Assembly (NCBI RefSeq): GCF_018860805.1
Contig: NZ_JAHKQR010000003.1
Coordinates: forward strand, 558,001-622,000
DNA: 64,000 bases
From: Aestuariibacter sp. A3R04
GTDB lineage: Bacteria > Pseudomonadota > Gammaproteobacteria > Enterobacterales > Alteromonadaceae
Reading direction: 5' to 3'
The position numbers and the translations under genes are program-made. The first letter of the stretch is position 1, and each line of letters starts with the position of its first letter. Below the pieces are notes generated by a model, which saw nothing but the letters and a program-made list of their open reading frames with translations, was not told the DNA's origin and searched no databases. Below, one piece after another: positions 1-8,569 of this stretch.

Positions 1-2
1 GG

Positions 3-185
3 ACAATTCCCGCTACTGAGTTTGGTAGTTTTGTGGCTGATATACCCGCGCCCCTGGGTATTGGTAAAGTACAACTCGAGGATGGCCGTATGGTCAGTGG
101 CTTTATTTGTGAACCTTACGGTCTCGAAGGCGCTAAGGATATTAGCGATTTGGGTGGTTGGCGTGCCTATCAATCGGGTCTTTGA
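3..185 (+). CDS. atzF: Allophanate hydrolase, C-terminal end (partial)
   Basis: This is the last 60 codons of a gene entering from the left edge, read in frame 3 and ending in TGA at 183-185. The peptide carries the typical end of allophanate hydrolase: a PLGIG segment, a short DGR turn, a GF-x-CE segment and a closing GGWRAY motif. In the family this C-terminal domain follows an N-terminal amidase domain and takes part in the second step of urea breakdown, in which allophanate is hydrolysed to ammonia and CO2 after urea carboxylase. The amidase domain and any urea carboxylase partner lie outside the window. The next gene runs in the opposite direction, so this is the end of its operon. The family call comes from the C-terminal motif only. 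Confidence 0.8.
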   Translation, partial: TIPATEFGSFVADIPAPLGIGKVQLEDGRMVSGFICEPYGLEGAKDISDLGGWRAYQSGL

Positions 186-393
186 TTAAATATGAAATGA
201 TACAAAGTGAAGGTCTAATTGGTGGGGGTAACTCACTACTCCAATTAGACCACTTCATTTGTGCACCGGAAAAAACTCCTCCAGCCATCCTGCGTTAAAT
301 CACTTCATTGAAGAGTTAAACATTTCTGTAAAAAAATTTTTTGCGTAATCCATCGACCGGAAAATGCGTAATTTTACGAGAAAGCGACGCCGT

Positions 394-424
394 AAAAAAA
401 AGCTGGCTGCCTGTAAAGGCAGCC
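394..424 (-). terminator. Rho-independent terminator of the sterol-desaturase-like gene
   Basis: A perfect 8-bp inverted repeat, GGCTGCCT (405-412) and AGGCAGCC (417-424), with a GTAA loop, is flanked on the left by eight A (394-401). Read on the minus strand this is a GC-rich hairpin followed by a U-tract, about 50 bases after the stop codon of the minus-strand gene at 478. Confidence 0.8.
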
Positions 425-477
425 TAGCCAGGTCGATGAATTAAATTGGCTGCCTTGGAACAGCTTTACCCGATTAG

Positions 478-1551
478 CTACAAATTCTTGAGACGTTCGT
501 CAGAATAGAGAGCCAGCATGAGTTGGTCTTTGATAGAAAGGCGAACACCTTTACCTGCGCCAAGTGATCCCACCTCAGCATCGCCACAATAAGTGCCGAA
601 GAGGCGATCCCAGAAAATGATGTCACAACCATAGTTGGAATCTGCCTGACGGCGCTCGAGTGCATGGTGACAATGATGTTGCTGTGCGGTAGCAAAGAAC
701 CAGTCCCATACAGGCATTGAAACCATCGGTAAGTTTGCATGGTTAAATTTACCATTCCACATGCCGAAGGCTGCTGAAACGATAAATACTTCATCACTTG
801 CACCCATCAAAGCCAGAGCTACTGGCGTGCCTAGGCCAAGAGCAAGATACTCAAACGGATGAGTACGGTTACCGCGAATGGCACTCATTTTGGTCAGGTG
901 ATGATGCGTTGCATGCATACGCCAAAAGAAAAGAGACTCGTGCTGAATCCGGTGCAGCCAATAGTAAACGAAGCTGGACACGAATCTGATACACAGCGCG
1001 GCACCAATCAGCCCGACGACGGTAGTAGGTTGAAATTCGATCTGCAGCGGAGACATATCACGAAGCGCCTGGAATCCATCAGATACTGGCGTGCGATACA
1101 GGTCAGAAATGAGAGGCGCCCAAAGCAGACCACCCGAAGCCATCCAAAATACGTCTTCTAACATTTCGTCGGGCTTAAGTAGCCAGGACTTTTTCTTGGC
1201 CCAAATACGCTCGGCTATCAGCAGAAGAGGTGTGGAAGAGACTGCAACAACCAGTGTCCACACGCGGTAGTACTCCCCCCCCCATTCGTTTACTAAAATG
1301 GCGGCAGCCAAAAGCATTGAACCAAGCACCAGCACCGGCTGGGGCAGCGCCCAAAGAATTGCCTTCCTGTCCCATTTCACTTTACTACCTTCGGTTATAA
1401 CACCTTCTTCGGTGCGGACTATTGGATGGCCGGAGGGGCTCGTTTCGGACGATGTGCTGTTCACCGAGTCAACCGGGTTAGCCGTATTGAGAGAGTTAAC
1501 CGTATCAAGAGGGTTAACTGTATCAAGAGGGTCTATGAGTTGATCTGTCAT
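478..1551 (-). CDS. Sterol desaturase / fatty acid hydroxylase family membrane protein
   Basis: This 357-residue integral membrane protein carries the histidine clusters of the fatty acid hydroxylase superfamily (di-iron, ERG3/C-5 sterol desaturase type): HRIQHE near residue 200, HATHHH about 15 residues later, and a C-terminal HHCHH cluster near residue 290. Such enzymes hydroxylate or desaturate lipid chains in the membrane; the substrate here is unknown. Hydrophobic segments lie around residues 70-115, 175-195 and 235-265. AGGAG precedes the ATG by about eight bases. The first 30 residues are low-complexity and built from degenerate repeats of a D-x-V-N unit, matching an 18-bp tandem repeat in the DNA. 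It lies 71 bases downstream of the pilin-head membrane protein on the same strand and may be co-transcribed. A hairpin terminator follows. Confidence 0.85.
   Translation of the reverse strand: MTDQLIDPLDTVNPLDTVNSLNTANPVDSVNSTSSETSPSGHPIVRTEEGVITEGSKVKWDRKAILWALPQPVLVLGSMLLAAAILVNEWGGEYYRVWTLVVAVSSTPLLLIAERIWAKKKSWLLKPDEMLEDVFWMASGGLLWAPLISDLYRTPVSDGFQALRDMSPLQIEFQPTTVVGLIGAALCIRFVSSFVYYWLHRIQHESLFFWRMHATHHHLTKMSAIRGNRTHPFEYLALGLGTPVALALMGASDEVFIVSAAFGMWNGKFNHANLPMVSMPVWDWFFATAQQHHCHHALERRQADSNYGCDIIFWDRLFGTYCGDAEVGSLGAGKGVRLSIKDQLMLALYSDERLKNL
1471..1540. repeat. 18-bp degenerate tandem repeat at the 5' end of the desaturase gene
   Basis: About four imperfect copies of an 18-base unit (1471-1488, 1489-1506, 1507-1524 and a partial fourth) share a core like GAGGGTTAACxGTATC. 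They lie in frame within the coding sequence and encode the repeated D-x-V-N peptides at the N-terminus. The unit is a multiple of three, so a change in copy number would keep the frame. Confidence 0.75.
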
Positions 1552-1622
1552 TAATCTTGCTCCTGAACTTTTTGGCTGATGGTTAAGAAAAACCTATTAA
1601 TCGTGAATTGCGTTGCAGCAAT

Positions 1623-2402
1623 CTAACATGCTTTTTTCCTGCGACAGGTGCCAGTGACTGTCCACTCAACTTCTCCATTCTCGACCTCTGGGTTGAGAAT
1701 ATATGTCACCCCATCCAGGTCGGAGTCGTCGTTCATCCATGTCGCGATAATCTGGCCATCGATGACGGAAATGCCATGGGTTTCTTTAGAAACAAGGACC
1801 TCATCAGGAAGCCCTTCCTTGCCGCTATCGAGTGAATCCGGATCGACAAAGCTCTTCGATAAGAGGGCATCCTCTACCTTTTCCTGGATTGGCTTAGCCA
1901 TATTTACCAGCTCTTTATAACGAAACCGAATGTTCAGATCATCGTAACGGTCAACATTTCGCATCAGATAGATGATAACTATTGCCACCACAACTCCCGC
2001 AAACGCAAAAATGGCCAACCGCATCTTGGGGTCCAACTGAGCATCGCTATTGTCCACTGAATGCTCGGTTGGACTGGATTTTTCGGTAGATACGGACTCA
2101 GTGTCAGATACAGAGACCTTATTGACTGAGGAGCTACCCGGTTTCTCGCCGATACCGTCACCCAAACCCAGAGCACCCAATTGGGCTACGCCCCAAGCCA
2201 ATAGGATCGAGACCAGCGCCCCGACGAATTTATTATCGCCTTCGAATTCCAGGTAAGCCCAGATGCCAATGCAGATAAGGAGCAATGCAAATCCCATCAA
2301 AAGCGGCGAAATTTCTCTGCCGAAGATTTTCACAGTAGTTTGCAGCTTGAGCCTGCTTAGCAATAGGTCAAACTTGTCGACCAAATTGTTCCAAGTTTCC
2401 AT
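1623..2402 (-). CDS. Polytopic membrane protein with a C-terminal pilin-like head domain
   Basis: This 259-residue protein starts at an ATG with a strong AAGGAG site. Two hydrophobic segments (about residues 32-50 and 58-80) precede a Ser/Asp/Glu-rich linker (about 84-123) and a third hydrophobic segment (about 128-148). The last 110 residues resemble the globular part of major type IV pilins: an amphipathic helix, then a beta region with GISVIDGQIIATW and LDGVTYIL strands, and an EWTVTGTC ending with two cysteines (TGTC...AC) placed like the pilin disulphide loop. No prepilin leader or Glu+5 motif precedes the third segment, so it is not an ordinary pilin. It is divergent from a prepilin-like gene starting at 2746. 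The pilin-like call is by pattern; function is unknown. Confidence 0.7.
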   Translation of the reverse strand: METWNNLVDKFDLLLSRLKLQTTVKIFGREISPLLMGFALLLICIGIWAYLEFEGDNKFVGALVSILLAWGVAQLGALGLGDGIGEKPGSSSVNKVSVSDTESVSTEKSSPTEHSVDNSDAQLDPKMRLAIFAFAGVVVAIVIIYLMRNVDRYDDLNIRFRYKELVNMAKPIQEKVEDALLSKSFVDPDSLDSGKEGLPDEVLVSKETHGISVIDGQIIATWMNDDSDLDGVTYILNPEVENGEVEWTVTGTCRRKKAC

Positions 2403-2745
2403 ATCTCTCCCGCTCCTTTATGAGACAAAAAAACCGTAGATTGCACCACGTACGTGCGCTTTAAAGCAGATCATCGCGCTAATTGGCCCAAATACGTGGT
2501 TGTATACTTTGTAAGCAATTGCCGTGCCTGACCTTGACTGCGAACTTTGCTCTGTAGTGTGCAGTCCTGAGCGGTTGGGGAAGAGAGTTAAACAACCCAA
2601 GAGACCTTTATTGAATGGGAATCCCGAAAGAAATTAGAACGGCGCTAGGATGCAAAGTTTGCATAATAATTGCACAAAAATATGCGCCTGCATTAGTGCA
2701 GGAGCTTACTGGAAATCACTATCTGCAAAAAAGGAAATCACATCG
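2403..2745. promoter_or_regulatory. Divergent promoter region between the two pilin-like genes
   Basis: This 343-base gene-free stretch separates two genes transcribed outwards. It holds a perfect 15-bp palindrome, ATGCAAAGTTTGCAT (2650-2664), and a hairpin CCTGCA-TTAG-TGCAGG (2687-2702). Both precede the AAGGA ribosome site (2731-2735) of the plus-strand gene. They are candidates for an operator and a leader structure. I see no convincing coding sequence. Confidence 0.45.
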
Positions 2746-3294
2746 ATGAAAGAAAACCAAATAAGGAACCGACAGAGTGGACTCACAACCTCTGAAATGG
2801 TCGTCTACCCCTTAATTGTATTGGTGCTTGTCGCCGTCGCCTTTGGTTTTTACCACAACGCCAGAATCGATGAGGCAGTGTCCGCTGCTGTGGAACTGGG
2901 GCTCGAACAGCAAGCAATTGTGGAGGAGTACTTCTATACCCACGGCGAGATGCCGCAGTCAGAAAGTGATATCAACCTGAGCACTTTCGCTCCGAATGGT
3001 ATTCTTACCGGTATGGAGTACCGGGCAGGTGAGCTAGGTGTACCTGCTGCCGATAAATTTCGCACCGGAACGTTCAGGGCTCTGGTAGATATGACAGAAT
3101 TTGGTGGTCGATTTAAAGACATTGAATCTGGCTTCCTACTTATTGCGCGAGCCCAGGACGACGACACGATCAAATGGGACTGTGTTGCGGACGAGGTCAC
3201 AGTAGACGCCTTGAAAGGGCGCTACTTGCCTGAAACCTGTAGCCGCGCGAAGGACGATGAAGAAGGGGATGGCGCAGAGCTGGAAGTCGAATAA
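2746..3294 (+). CDS. Prepilin-like (type IV pilin-like) protein
   Basis: The start at 2746 is chosen because AAGGA lies ten bases upstream and because it yields a class III (prepilin) leader. A basic leader of about twelve residues ends in Q-S-G, followed by LTTSE, which places Glu at +5 and starts a hydrophobic helix of about 20 residues. This matches the prepilin peptidase pattern with Leu instead of Phe or Met at +1. The mature part (about 170 residues) ends like pilins: IKWDC, then a YLPETC segment, giving a two-cysteine loop, and then an acidic tail. It is probably a minor pilin or pseudopilin-like envelope protein. It is divergent from the pilin-head membrane protein and 120 bases upstream of a lipoprotein gene. 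No assembly ATPase or platform genes lie nearby, so it would depend on machinery elsewhere. Confidence 0.7.
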   Translation: MKENQIRNRQSGLTTSEMVVYPLIVLVLVAVAFGFYHNARIDEAVSAAVELGLEQQAIVEEYFYTHGEMPQSESDINLSTFAPNGILTGMEYRAGELGVPAADKFRTGTFRALVDMTEFGGRFKDIESGFLLIARAQDDDTIKWDCVADEVTVDALKGRYLPETCSRAKDDEEGDGAELEVE

Positions 3295-3414
3295 AAAAGG
3301 TGGACGCCTTTCAAGTCATTCAGGGCGTCACCCAGCCAACCTGGCAGCACGCCAATCTGGAACACGTTATTGTTTTTAAACTGAACCAACTTATTCCCTA
3401 CACACGGAGATCCT

Positions 3415-4038
3415 ATGAACACTTTTTATCGCTCAACCACGATCACCTCTTTGGTATGTTTCACCGCCTTGTTGAGCGCCTGCTCTGAAAGCGCCTCGCC
3501 CGAGGTCGCTGCTGAGGCAGCCGTCGATCCGGAGCTGGTGATCGCTGAGTCCTTTATAGACGCTTTCTATTCTTTCGACCGCGACCGACTTGCGCCAATT
3601 ATGGCAGCGGCACCAGAGTCCGCCCCTCGTCTGCTCTACTACCAGGGTTCGGCGGAGGGCGGCAACTATGAGGTGTTGCTGCGCACCCCCTGTGCCCGGG
3701 ACGAAGAGGGGATCGTAAATTGCCCTGTTAAGGTTAAGGACGATCGCGTGCAGGCACTCGGCACCGGTTTTGACGTCACTGACACTTTTCATCTTACTTT
3801 CGACGACGGTGTACTCGTCAAAGTCACGACCAGTTCAAATGATCAGGACATCTATCGCCAGGCCGCAGTGTGGGTGCGCGAGAATATGCCTGAGGTAATG
3901 GAAGGCCCGTGCAAGAACCGGGGTACACTGGAAGGCACACCCGTGGAGTGCTCTCGAGCCATGACCGCCGGTTACAAAGCCTTTGTCGCAAGCCCGGATT
4001 TCCCCGGTGTGCCGCCTCTTCCTGAGGACGCTCAGTGA
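3415..4038 (+). CDS. Hypothetical lipoprotein
   Basis: This 207-residue protein has a lipoprotein signal: a hydrophobic N-terminus ending in LLSAC with the acylated Cys at position 23. The mature part begins with an Ala/Glu-rich linker, then a helix with AESFIDAFYSFD and a mixed alpha/beta body containing four further cysteines. A helix entering a small domain about 100 residues long recalls NTF2/SnoaL-like folds, but I cannot assign it. GGAG lies seven bases before the ATG. It follows the prepilin-like gene by 120 bases in the same direction and could form a small envelope operon with it. Function is unknown. Confidence 0.7.
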   Translation: MNTFYRSTTITSLVCFTALLSACSESASPEVAAEAAVDPELVIAESFIDAFYSFDRDRLAPIMAAAPESAPRLLYYQGSAEGGNYEVLLRTPCARDEEGIVNCPVKVKDDRVQALGTGFDVTDTFHLTFDDGVLVKVTTSSNDQDIYRQAAVWVRENMPEVMEGPCKNRGTLEGTPVECSRAMTAGYKAFVASPDFPGVPPLPEDAQ

Positions 4039-4257
4039 TCAGGCCCGCCACCATCAATTACGGTAGTACAGCTTTATCACCTGCTATACCAGAGAAGTGA
4101 CAAGGTAGTCCTTTTAATTGTGCGACGTGATGTTCTGGGGGCGGTAAAGATATCGCTTACCCTACATCACTTTGTACTTTAACAACTACCCAACAAAACT
4201 ACTGCGCCATAACCAGATTTATCACTCATCTAATAAACCATTTATTCGCATGAACAA

Positions 4258-4289
4258 ATAAAAAAAGAGACGCCCAAAAGGACGTCTCT
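4258..4289 (-). terminator. Terminator of the first TonB-dependent receptor
   Basis: The inverted repeat AGAGACG (4266-4272) / CGTCTCT (4283-4289) has an A-rich run on its left (about 4258-4266), so on the minus strand a hairpin is followed by a U-rich tract. It lies about 45 bases after the stop codon of the minus-strand receptor gene. Nothing else is evident between 4039 and 4257. Confidence 0.75.
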
Positions 4290-4334
4290 ATAATAACCTA
4301 GCCGAGTAGTAGTGATACTGCTGACTATATTCGC

Positions 4335-7300
4335 TTAGATTGAATATTTAAAACCGATAAACCCAAATCGACCTCTTGGTCCAGCAGGGCGAGATAAACT
4401 ACCTAAGTAAGGTTCTTCGTCAAAGACGTTATTGATTCCACCGTAGAAATTAAGATTATAGGAGACGTAGTAGCTGAAGTTTAAGTCATGCACCCACGAA
4501 CTGCCTGTTTGAGAAGGATCAACAAACAATGGATTACCTGCAATCTGCTGGTTAGTGATTGAGGGTAACAACTGGCTATCTTCGAAGCGACCTGACCAGC
4601 TTAGCGTAAAGTCTTCGGTACTCCACGACGCATTGACATTGGTAATCCACTCCGGGAAGCCAAATTCGCCCACGCGCGTTTCAAAGATTGTACTATCGAT
4701 AGGGTCCTGAAATTCATCAAAGTCTAACAGGTGAGTACCCGCAAGACCTAAAGCGATTGAACCGCCAGCTATTTCAAAATCGTAGTTTATGGCAAAGTCT
4801 ACACCTGAGGTTTCAAATGCCCCTAAATTTACCTGGCCCGATTGGTGGTATGTAATATAACCTTCAGGCGCTCGTGTAATGAGAGAGCAGAACTGATTAG
4901 CTGTCGTATCTAGATCCACACAAGCCGCCGCGACCCGCTCAGGGGAGAGCGCATCAATGGCTCCTTCAATTTCAATGTTATAGTAATCTAATATAATACG
5001 GAGCCCGTCAATGATTTCAGAATCGTAAACAAAACCAGCAGTGACTGTTGTGGCTTCTTCCTGATCAAGCTCAGGGTTACCACCCGTTACACCTGGAATA
5101 CCGGCGGTAATGTAATCATTCACGTCATATCCTTCAGGAACGAATTGAGCACAGTTACTCGCTCGGTTTGCCGACCCCAAGTTTATGTTTTGAATGGAAC
5201 AGGGATCATCCTGGAAAGCAAAAAAAACAGGTTGCTGTGGTGAAAACAATTCTGAAATATTGGGAGCACGTACCGATTCTGCAACAGTGCTTCGTAGTGT
5301 CAGACCAAAACCTGGAGAGTAACGCAGACCCACCGACCAAGCTGTACTATCGCCCACTGTACTATAATCGGCAAAACGAATAGCACCAGTGACTTCAAGT
5401 AATTCGATACCCTCTATATCTGTAAAGATGGGCGCTTGTAACTCAAGAAAATATTCAAATACATCGAAGCCTCCAGCTAATCCAGTTGGAGCGTTGCCGT
5501 TAGAACCGTCCCAGGTGTTGAGCGTACCTTCAATTTCTGAAACGACAAAAGCGCTTTCTTCTTCGCGATATTCGGCACCTGTCGCCCAACCAATCGGGCC
5601 ACCAGGTAGCTCGAAGAAACTTGAAGTAGAACCTGCTAGTGAAGCAAAAATCACTTTTTGTTCAAGTTCTGAGGTGTCAAGTGTGTCGACATAAACAAAA
5701 TCGGCATTTGCTTGTGACGTTGAATTAAGTCCAAAAGGATTCAACGGTGCACATCCGCTGTCGGGACCCGGCGTAAAGCTAACAAATTCAGTAAAGCGAC
5801 CGTTTACGCTAAAAGCGTTTTCAGTATAAACCGGTACAGGAAAAGCTGCGCCGATGGGAGGAAGGGCTGTCGGGTCGAGGTTAGAGCGACATACGATATC
5901 ACCCGTGGCCGGGTCAACCACTGAGTCAAGTGCTGCGTAGAAACGATCTTCCAAACGGATATTAATGTTATTGGTGTCAACATTTGTCTTACCGTAGTTA
6001 TAGGACAGTTCGTATTGAATACCATCAGCAACATCGATTTCGCCTCTTATACCGAACACTGTCCGAAAGGTTTCGCGGTCTACACGGTCTTCGGGTAACA
6101 CATTTAAATCATCAGAATCCCGGCTTGATCCAAAACCATAAAAGCTACCATCATTCGGATTAGGGGCAATAAGTCCCAGATCCTGTAATTCAGTGATTTG
6201 GGCTTGCAAGGCAGGTGGTATGTAAGGGTTATCGTAGGCAATTGGAATAGCATCGTTAAAGTCAACGCCTTGTATCTGTCGATTGTTTGAAAAAGCGTAT
6301 TTTGACTCTACAAACAAAGTAACGCTTTCGCTGAGCTCATAACTACCATTGAGGTTTACAGACCAGCGTTCCTGTTCTGGCAAAATGGTCTGATTAGTAG
6401 ACCCAAGACCATCCCCAACATATAAACTTTGGTTGAGGTTTGCAGGAACCCCCGGGTCATATGCTCGAGGAATGCCGGTATAAGGCGTTTCAATAACCTG
6501 TGCTACCGGAATGTTAGTGCCTGGAATGAGTGGGATACCGGTGCCTGCTATGACGCCGTTTACTCCGGCTCTCACCGCATCCCAGTAAGAATCTATTGAT
6601 AAAAGATTGAAAACACCGTAAGGGCTGGAAATGGGATTACCAGTTGGTCGAACATAGGCGCGTGAAGCGTCTGGGTTAACACCCGTAATAGCAGCGATCG
6701 TTGGATTATTTTGGATATCATTGCCCACATACGGTCCGGCAAAGCTTCTGTCTTTCTCTAAAACATGTTCATTTTTCTGGCCTTCTACTGCCAGAACCAT
6801 TTCACCCCGACCGTTATCAAATTCGAATCCGCCCGCGGCAGATAAATAGACTTCTTTGGCGTCTGACTCGCTTGACATACCCGTTTGGGCAGTTATTTCG
6901 ACACCATCAAAATCTCCACCCTTACGAAGTATGAAGTTGACTACACCTGAAACCGCGTCTGCACCGTAAACGGAGGAAGCACCGCCCGTCAGTGTTTCAA
7001 CTTGTTGTATCATCACGCTTGGAATAGAGTTTATGTCTACCGCAGAGGAGCCTTGCCCGCCAGCGACATGGCGTCGTCCGTTAACCAGTGTTAGTGTTCT
7101 GTTAGTCCCCAGACCGCGAAGATCAAGCAGACCAAGTCCAACGTCTGAGTCCGTTGTTCCGGCATCATTGATGGCTGAAAAATTTGCCGGCAGCGAGTTG
7201 TTGAGTGCGGGGGACTCTCGTAATAATTCCCCAATATCCAATTGTCCGGCGGTTCTAAGCGTGTCTCCATCAATAACAGACACAGGACTGGCTGCATCAG

Positions 7301-7469
7301 TAGCGCTGTCCGAAATGATCCTGGAACCAGTGACCATCACTCTTTCGAGTTCTGTCTCTTCTGTTTCTTGTGCTACAGCTGTGTTACTAGTCAATAATCC
7401 ACTTAACGGTATAAGAGCAATGTTAATTGCTATGGCTAATTTTTTATTTTTAAAAGCTTTTTCCTTCAT
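4335..7469 (-). CDS. TonB-dependent outer membrane receptor
   Basis: This 1044-residue outer membrane receptor has a signal peptide ending near TAVAQ and a short N-terminus before the ERVMVTGSRI TonB-box region. The plug domain follows (VSVIDGD, LLRESPALN, DLRGLGTNRTLTLVNGRR, VETLTGGASSVYGADAVSGVVN), then a long beta-barrel. An upstream ATG would extend it by 32 residues, but 7469 gives a normal signal peptide, so it is preferred. The family imports large or scarce ligands across the outer membrane using TonB-ExbBD energy. The RGLG/NGRR plug is common in Alteromonadales and Xanthomonadales receptors for organic nutrients, but the ligand is unknown. The gene is divergent from the ferredoxin gene. 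Palindromes at 7622-7658 upstream may be operators. Confidence 0.9.
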   Translation of the reverse strand: MKEKAFKNKKLAIAINIALIPLSGLLTSNTAVAQETEETELERVMVTGSRIISDSATDAASPVSVIDGDTLRTAGQLDIGELLRESPALNNSLPANFSAINDAGTTDSDVGLGLLDLRGLGTNRTLTLVNGRRHVAGGQGSSAVDINSIPSVMIQQVETLTGGASSVYGADAVSGVVNFILRKGGDFDGVEITAQTGMSSESDAKEVYLSAAGGFEFDNGRGEMVLAVEGQKNEHVLEKDRSFAGPYVGNDIQNNPTIAAITGVNPDASRAYVRPTGNPISSPYGVFNLLSIDSYWDAVRAGVNGVIAGTGIPLIPGTNIPVAQVIETPYTGIPRAYDPGVPANLNQSLYVGDGLGSTNQTILPEQERWSVNLNGSYELSESVTLFVESKYAFSNNRQIQGVDFNDAIPIAYDNPYIPPALQAQITELQDLGLIAPNPNDGSFYGFGSSRDSDDLNVLPEDRVDRETFRTVFGIRGEIDVADGIQYELSYNYGKTNVDTNNINIRLEDRFYAALDSVVDPATGDIVCRSNLDPTALPPIGAAFPVPVYTENAFSVNGRFTEFVSFTPGPDSGCAPLNPFGLNSTSQANADFVYVDTLDTSELEQKVIFASLAGSTSSFFELPGGPIGWATGAEYREEESAFVVSEIEGTLNTWDGSNGNAPTGLAGGFDVFEYFLELQAPIFTDIEGIELLEVTGAIRFADYSTVGDSTAWSVGLRYSPGFGLTLRSTVAESVRAPNISELFSPQQPVFFAFQDDPCSIQNINLGSANRASNCAQFVPEGYDVNDYITAGIPGVTGGNPELDQEEATTVTAGFVYDSEIIDGLRIILDYYNIEIEGAIDALSPERVAAACVDLDTTANQFCSLITRAPEGYITYHQSGQVNLGAFETSGVDFAINYDFEIAGGSIALGLAGTHLLDFDEFQDPIDSTIFETRVGEFGFPEWITNVNASWSTEDFTLSWSGRFEDSQLLPSITNQQIAGNPLFVDPSQTGSSWVHDLNFSYYVSYNLNFYGGINNVFDEEPYLGSLSRPAGPRGRFGFIGFKYSI

Positions 7470-7933
7470 AACTATCCGACCTTTTATACTATTTAGTGAA
7501 TGTGCGCCTATGCAAAAAGTGTGTAGATAAGTAAAAAAGCATGACAAACCAGCTATGCTTAACAATTAATCACTACATCTATCCAAAACGAGTATGAAGT
7601 GGGCAACTAGTTTTGAGTACTAGTAGGACTACTCATTCGACTACGTCATTTGACGTAGATCTTGTCATTGCTTTCCCTGCTAACGCGAGTTAGATATATG
7701 AAAAAACTCAATTAAAATGTAAGAGCGTTAGTAAGAAGAAACTTCATTTAATACAGTTGCTTATCGATGGTTTTGGCAATGGTAATAGCGCCTTTGAGAT
7801 AACGAAATACTCTCCTTTCTCTCGATACAAGTAGAGTTTATGTGCGTGAAAAGCTGCTTGACCACGTCACATGCATCGCTTAACTTCATGCAGAGTTTGT
7901 TATAACTTCGATAGGTGCAAATGGAGAAATACT
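7470..7933. other. Intergenic region between TonB receptor and ferredoxin genes
   Basis: This 464-base divergent promoter region has no convincing gene. Its main structure is the pair of palindromes described separately at 7615-7658. The part next to the ferredoxin gene (7700-7930) shows nothing distinctive apart from the GGAG ribosome site at 7923. Confidence 0.5.
7615..7658. promoter_or_regulatory. Two adjacent palindromes, candidate operators
   Basis: AGTAG-GA-CTACT (7622-7633), embedded in GAGTA...TACTC (7615-7634), is followed by the perfect 18-bp palindrome CTACGTCA-TT-TGACGTAG (7641-7658). The centres lie about 22 bases apart, roughly two helical turns. They sit about 150-190 bases upstream of the receptor start. 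Short-spaced symmetric sites of this kind usually bind dimeric repressors or activators; which one is not evident. Confidence 0.5.
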
Positions 7934-8251
7934 ATGCCTAATATCACGTTTATTTTAGCCGATGAGAGTGTCAAAGTGGTGGAGGCAATAGAAGGTGATT
8001 CCATCATGCAAACTGCTGTCGACAATGACATTGAAGAGATTACCGCTAGTTGCGGCGGCAACTGTTCTTGCGCGACTTGTCATTGCATTATTGATGACAC
8101 TTGGATTTCTAAAGTCGGGGCAGCTGATGAAGACGAAACAGCAGTAATGGAAAGCGCTATCGAGGTAACGGCGAATAGCCGGTTGTCTTGTCAGATTAAG
8201 GTGACTGATGCCCTCGATGGGATAGTAGTGCATATACCCAGTAGTGAATGA
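7934..8251 (+). CDS. 2Fe-2S ferredoxin, adrenodoxin/putidaredoxin type
   Basis: This 105-residue soluble electron carrier has the vertebrate-type ferredoxin spacing: Cys40, Cys46, Cys49 (C-x5-C-x2-C) and Cys86 after 36 residues. Conserved flanking features are SCGG-N-CSCATCH and RLSCQI. Such ferredoxins shuttle electrons from an NAD(P)H-dependent reductase to cytochromes P450 or other oxygenases; the ISC-assembly ferredoxin is a related branch. GGAG at 7923 selects the ATG at 7934. The gene is monocistronic and no P450 or reductase lies nearby, so its partner is elsewhere. Two extra cysteines (44 and 51) lie inside the cluster loop. Several residues around the cluster are acidic, as expected for partner docking. 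Confidence 0.9.
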   Translation: MPNITFILADESVKVVEAIEGDSIMQTAVDNDIEEITASCGGNCSCATCHCIIDDTWISKVGAADEDETAVMESAIEVTANSRLSCQIKVTDALDGIVVHIPSSE

Positions 8252-8569
8252 TAACTATTTGTTTAGTTACTCTTTTATTATCTACCGTTAGTGTCGTATT
8301 GCTACTGCAATACCGGTAAAAGCTTTTTTAGCGACTTTGCTCAATATTAAAGGGCTAAAATGAGCAGCCATCTGAAATACTTTTTAGCCCTTACACCGAC
8401 CGTATTAAAACTTTAAAAACCGGATTGTAATGGCGCCTATGAGGCGTCATTTCTCTACTGATGGCGTTCTCGGCGATGAGGTTGCCTCCTAGTTATGCCT
8501 TCAGAGTCCAGGTCGGTACCGGCTTAGTATTTATGCCTATATAAGTTAAAAAAAATAATTGGAAACCGA
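8252..8569. other. Intergenic region upstream of folE
   Basis: This 318-base region has no gene. A near-perfect inverted repeat, AATGGCGCCT (8429-8438) and AGGCGTCATT (8442-8451) with one mismatch, could be a weak terminator for the ferredoxin transcript or a leader structure of folE. No riboswitch was recognised. Confidence 0.4.
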
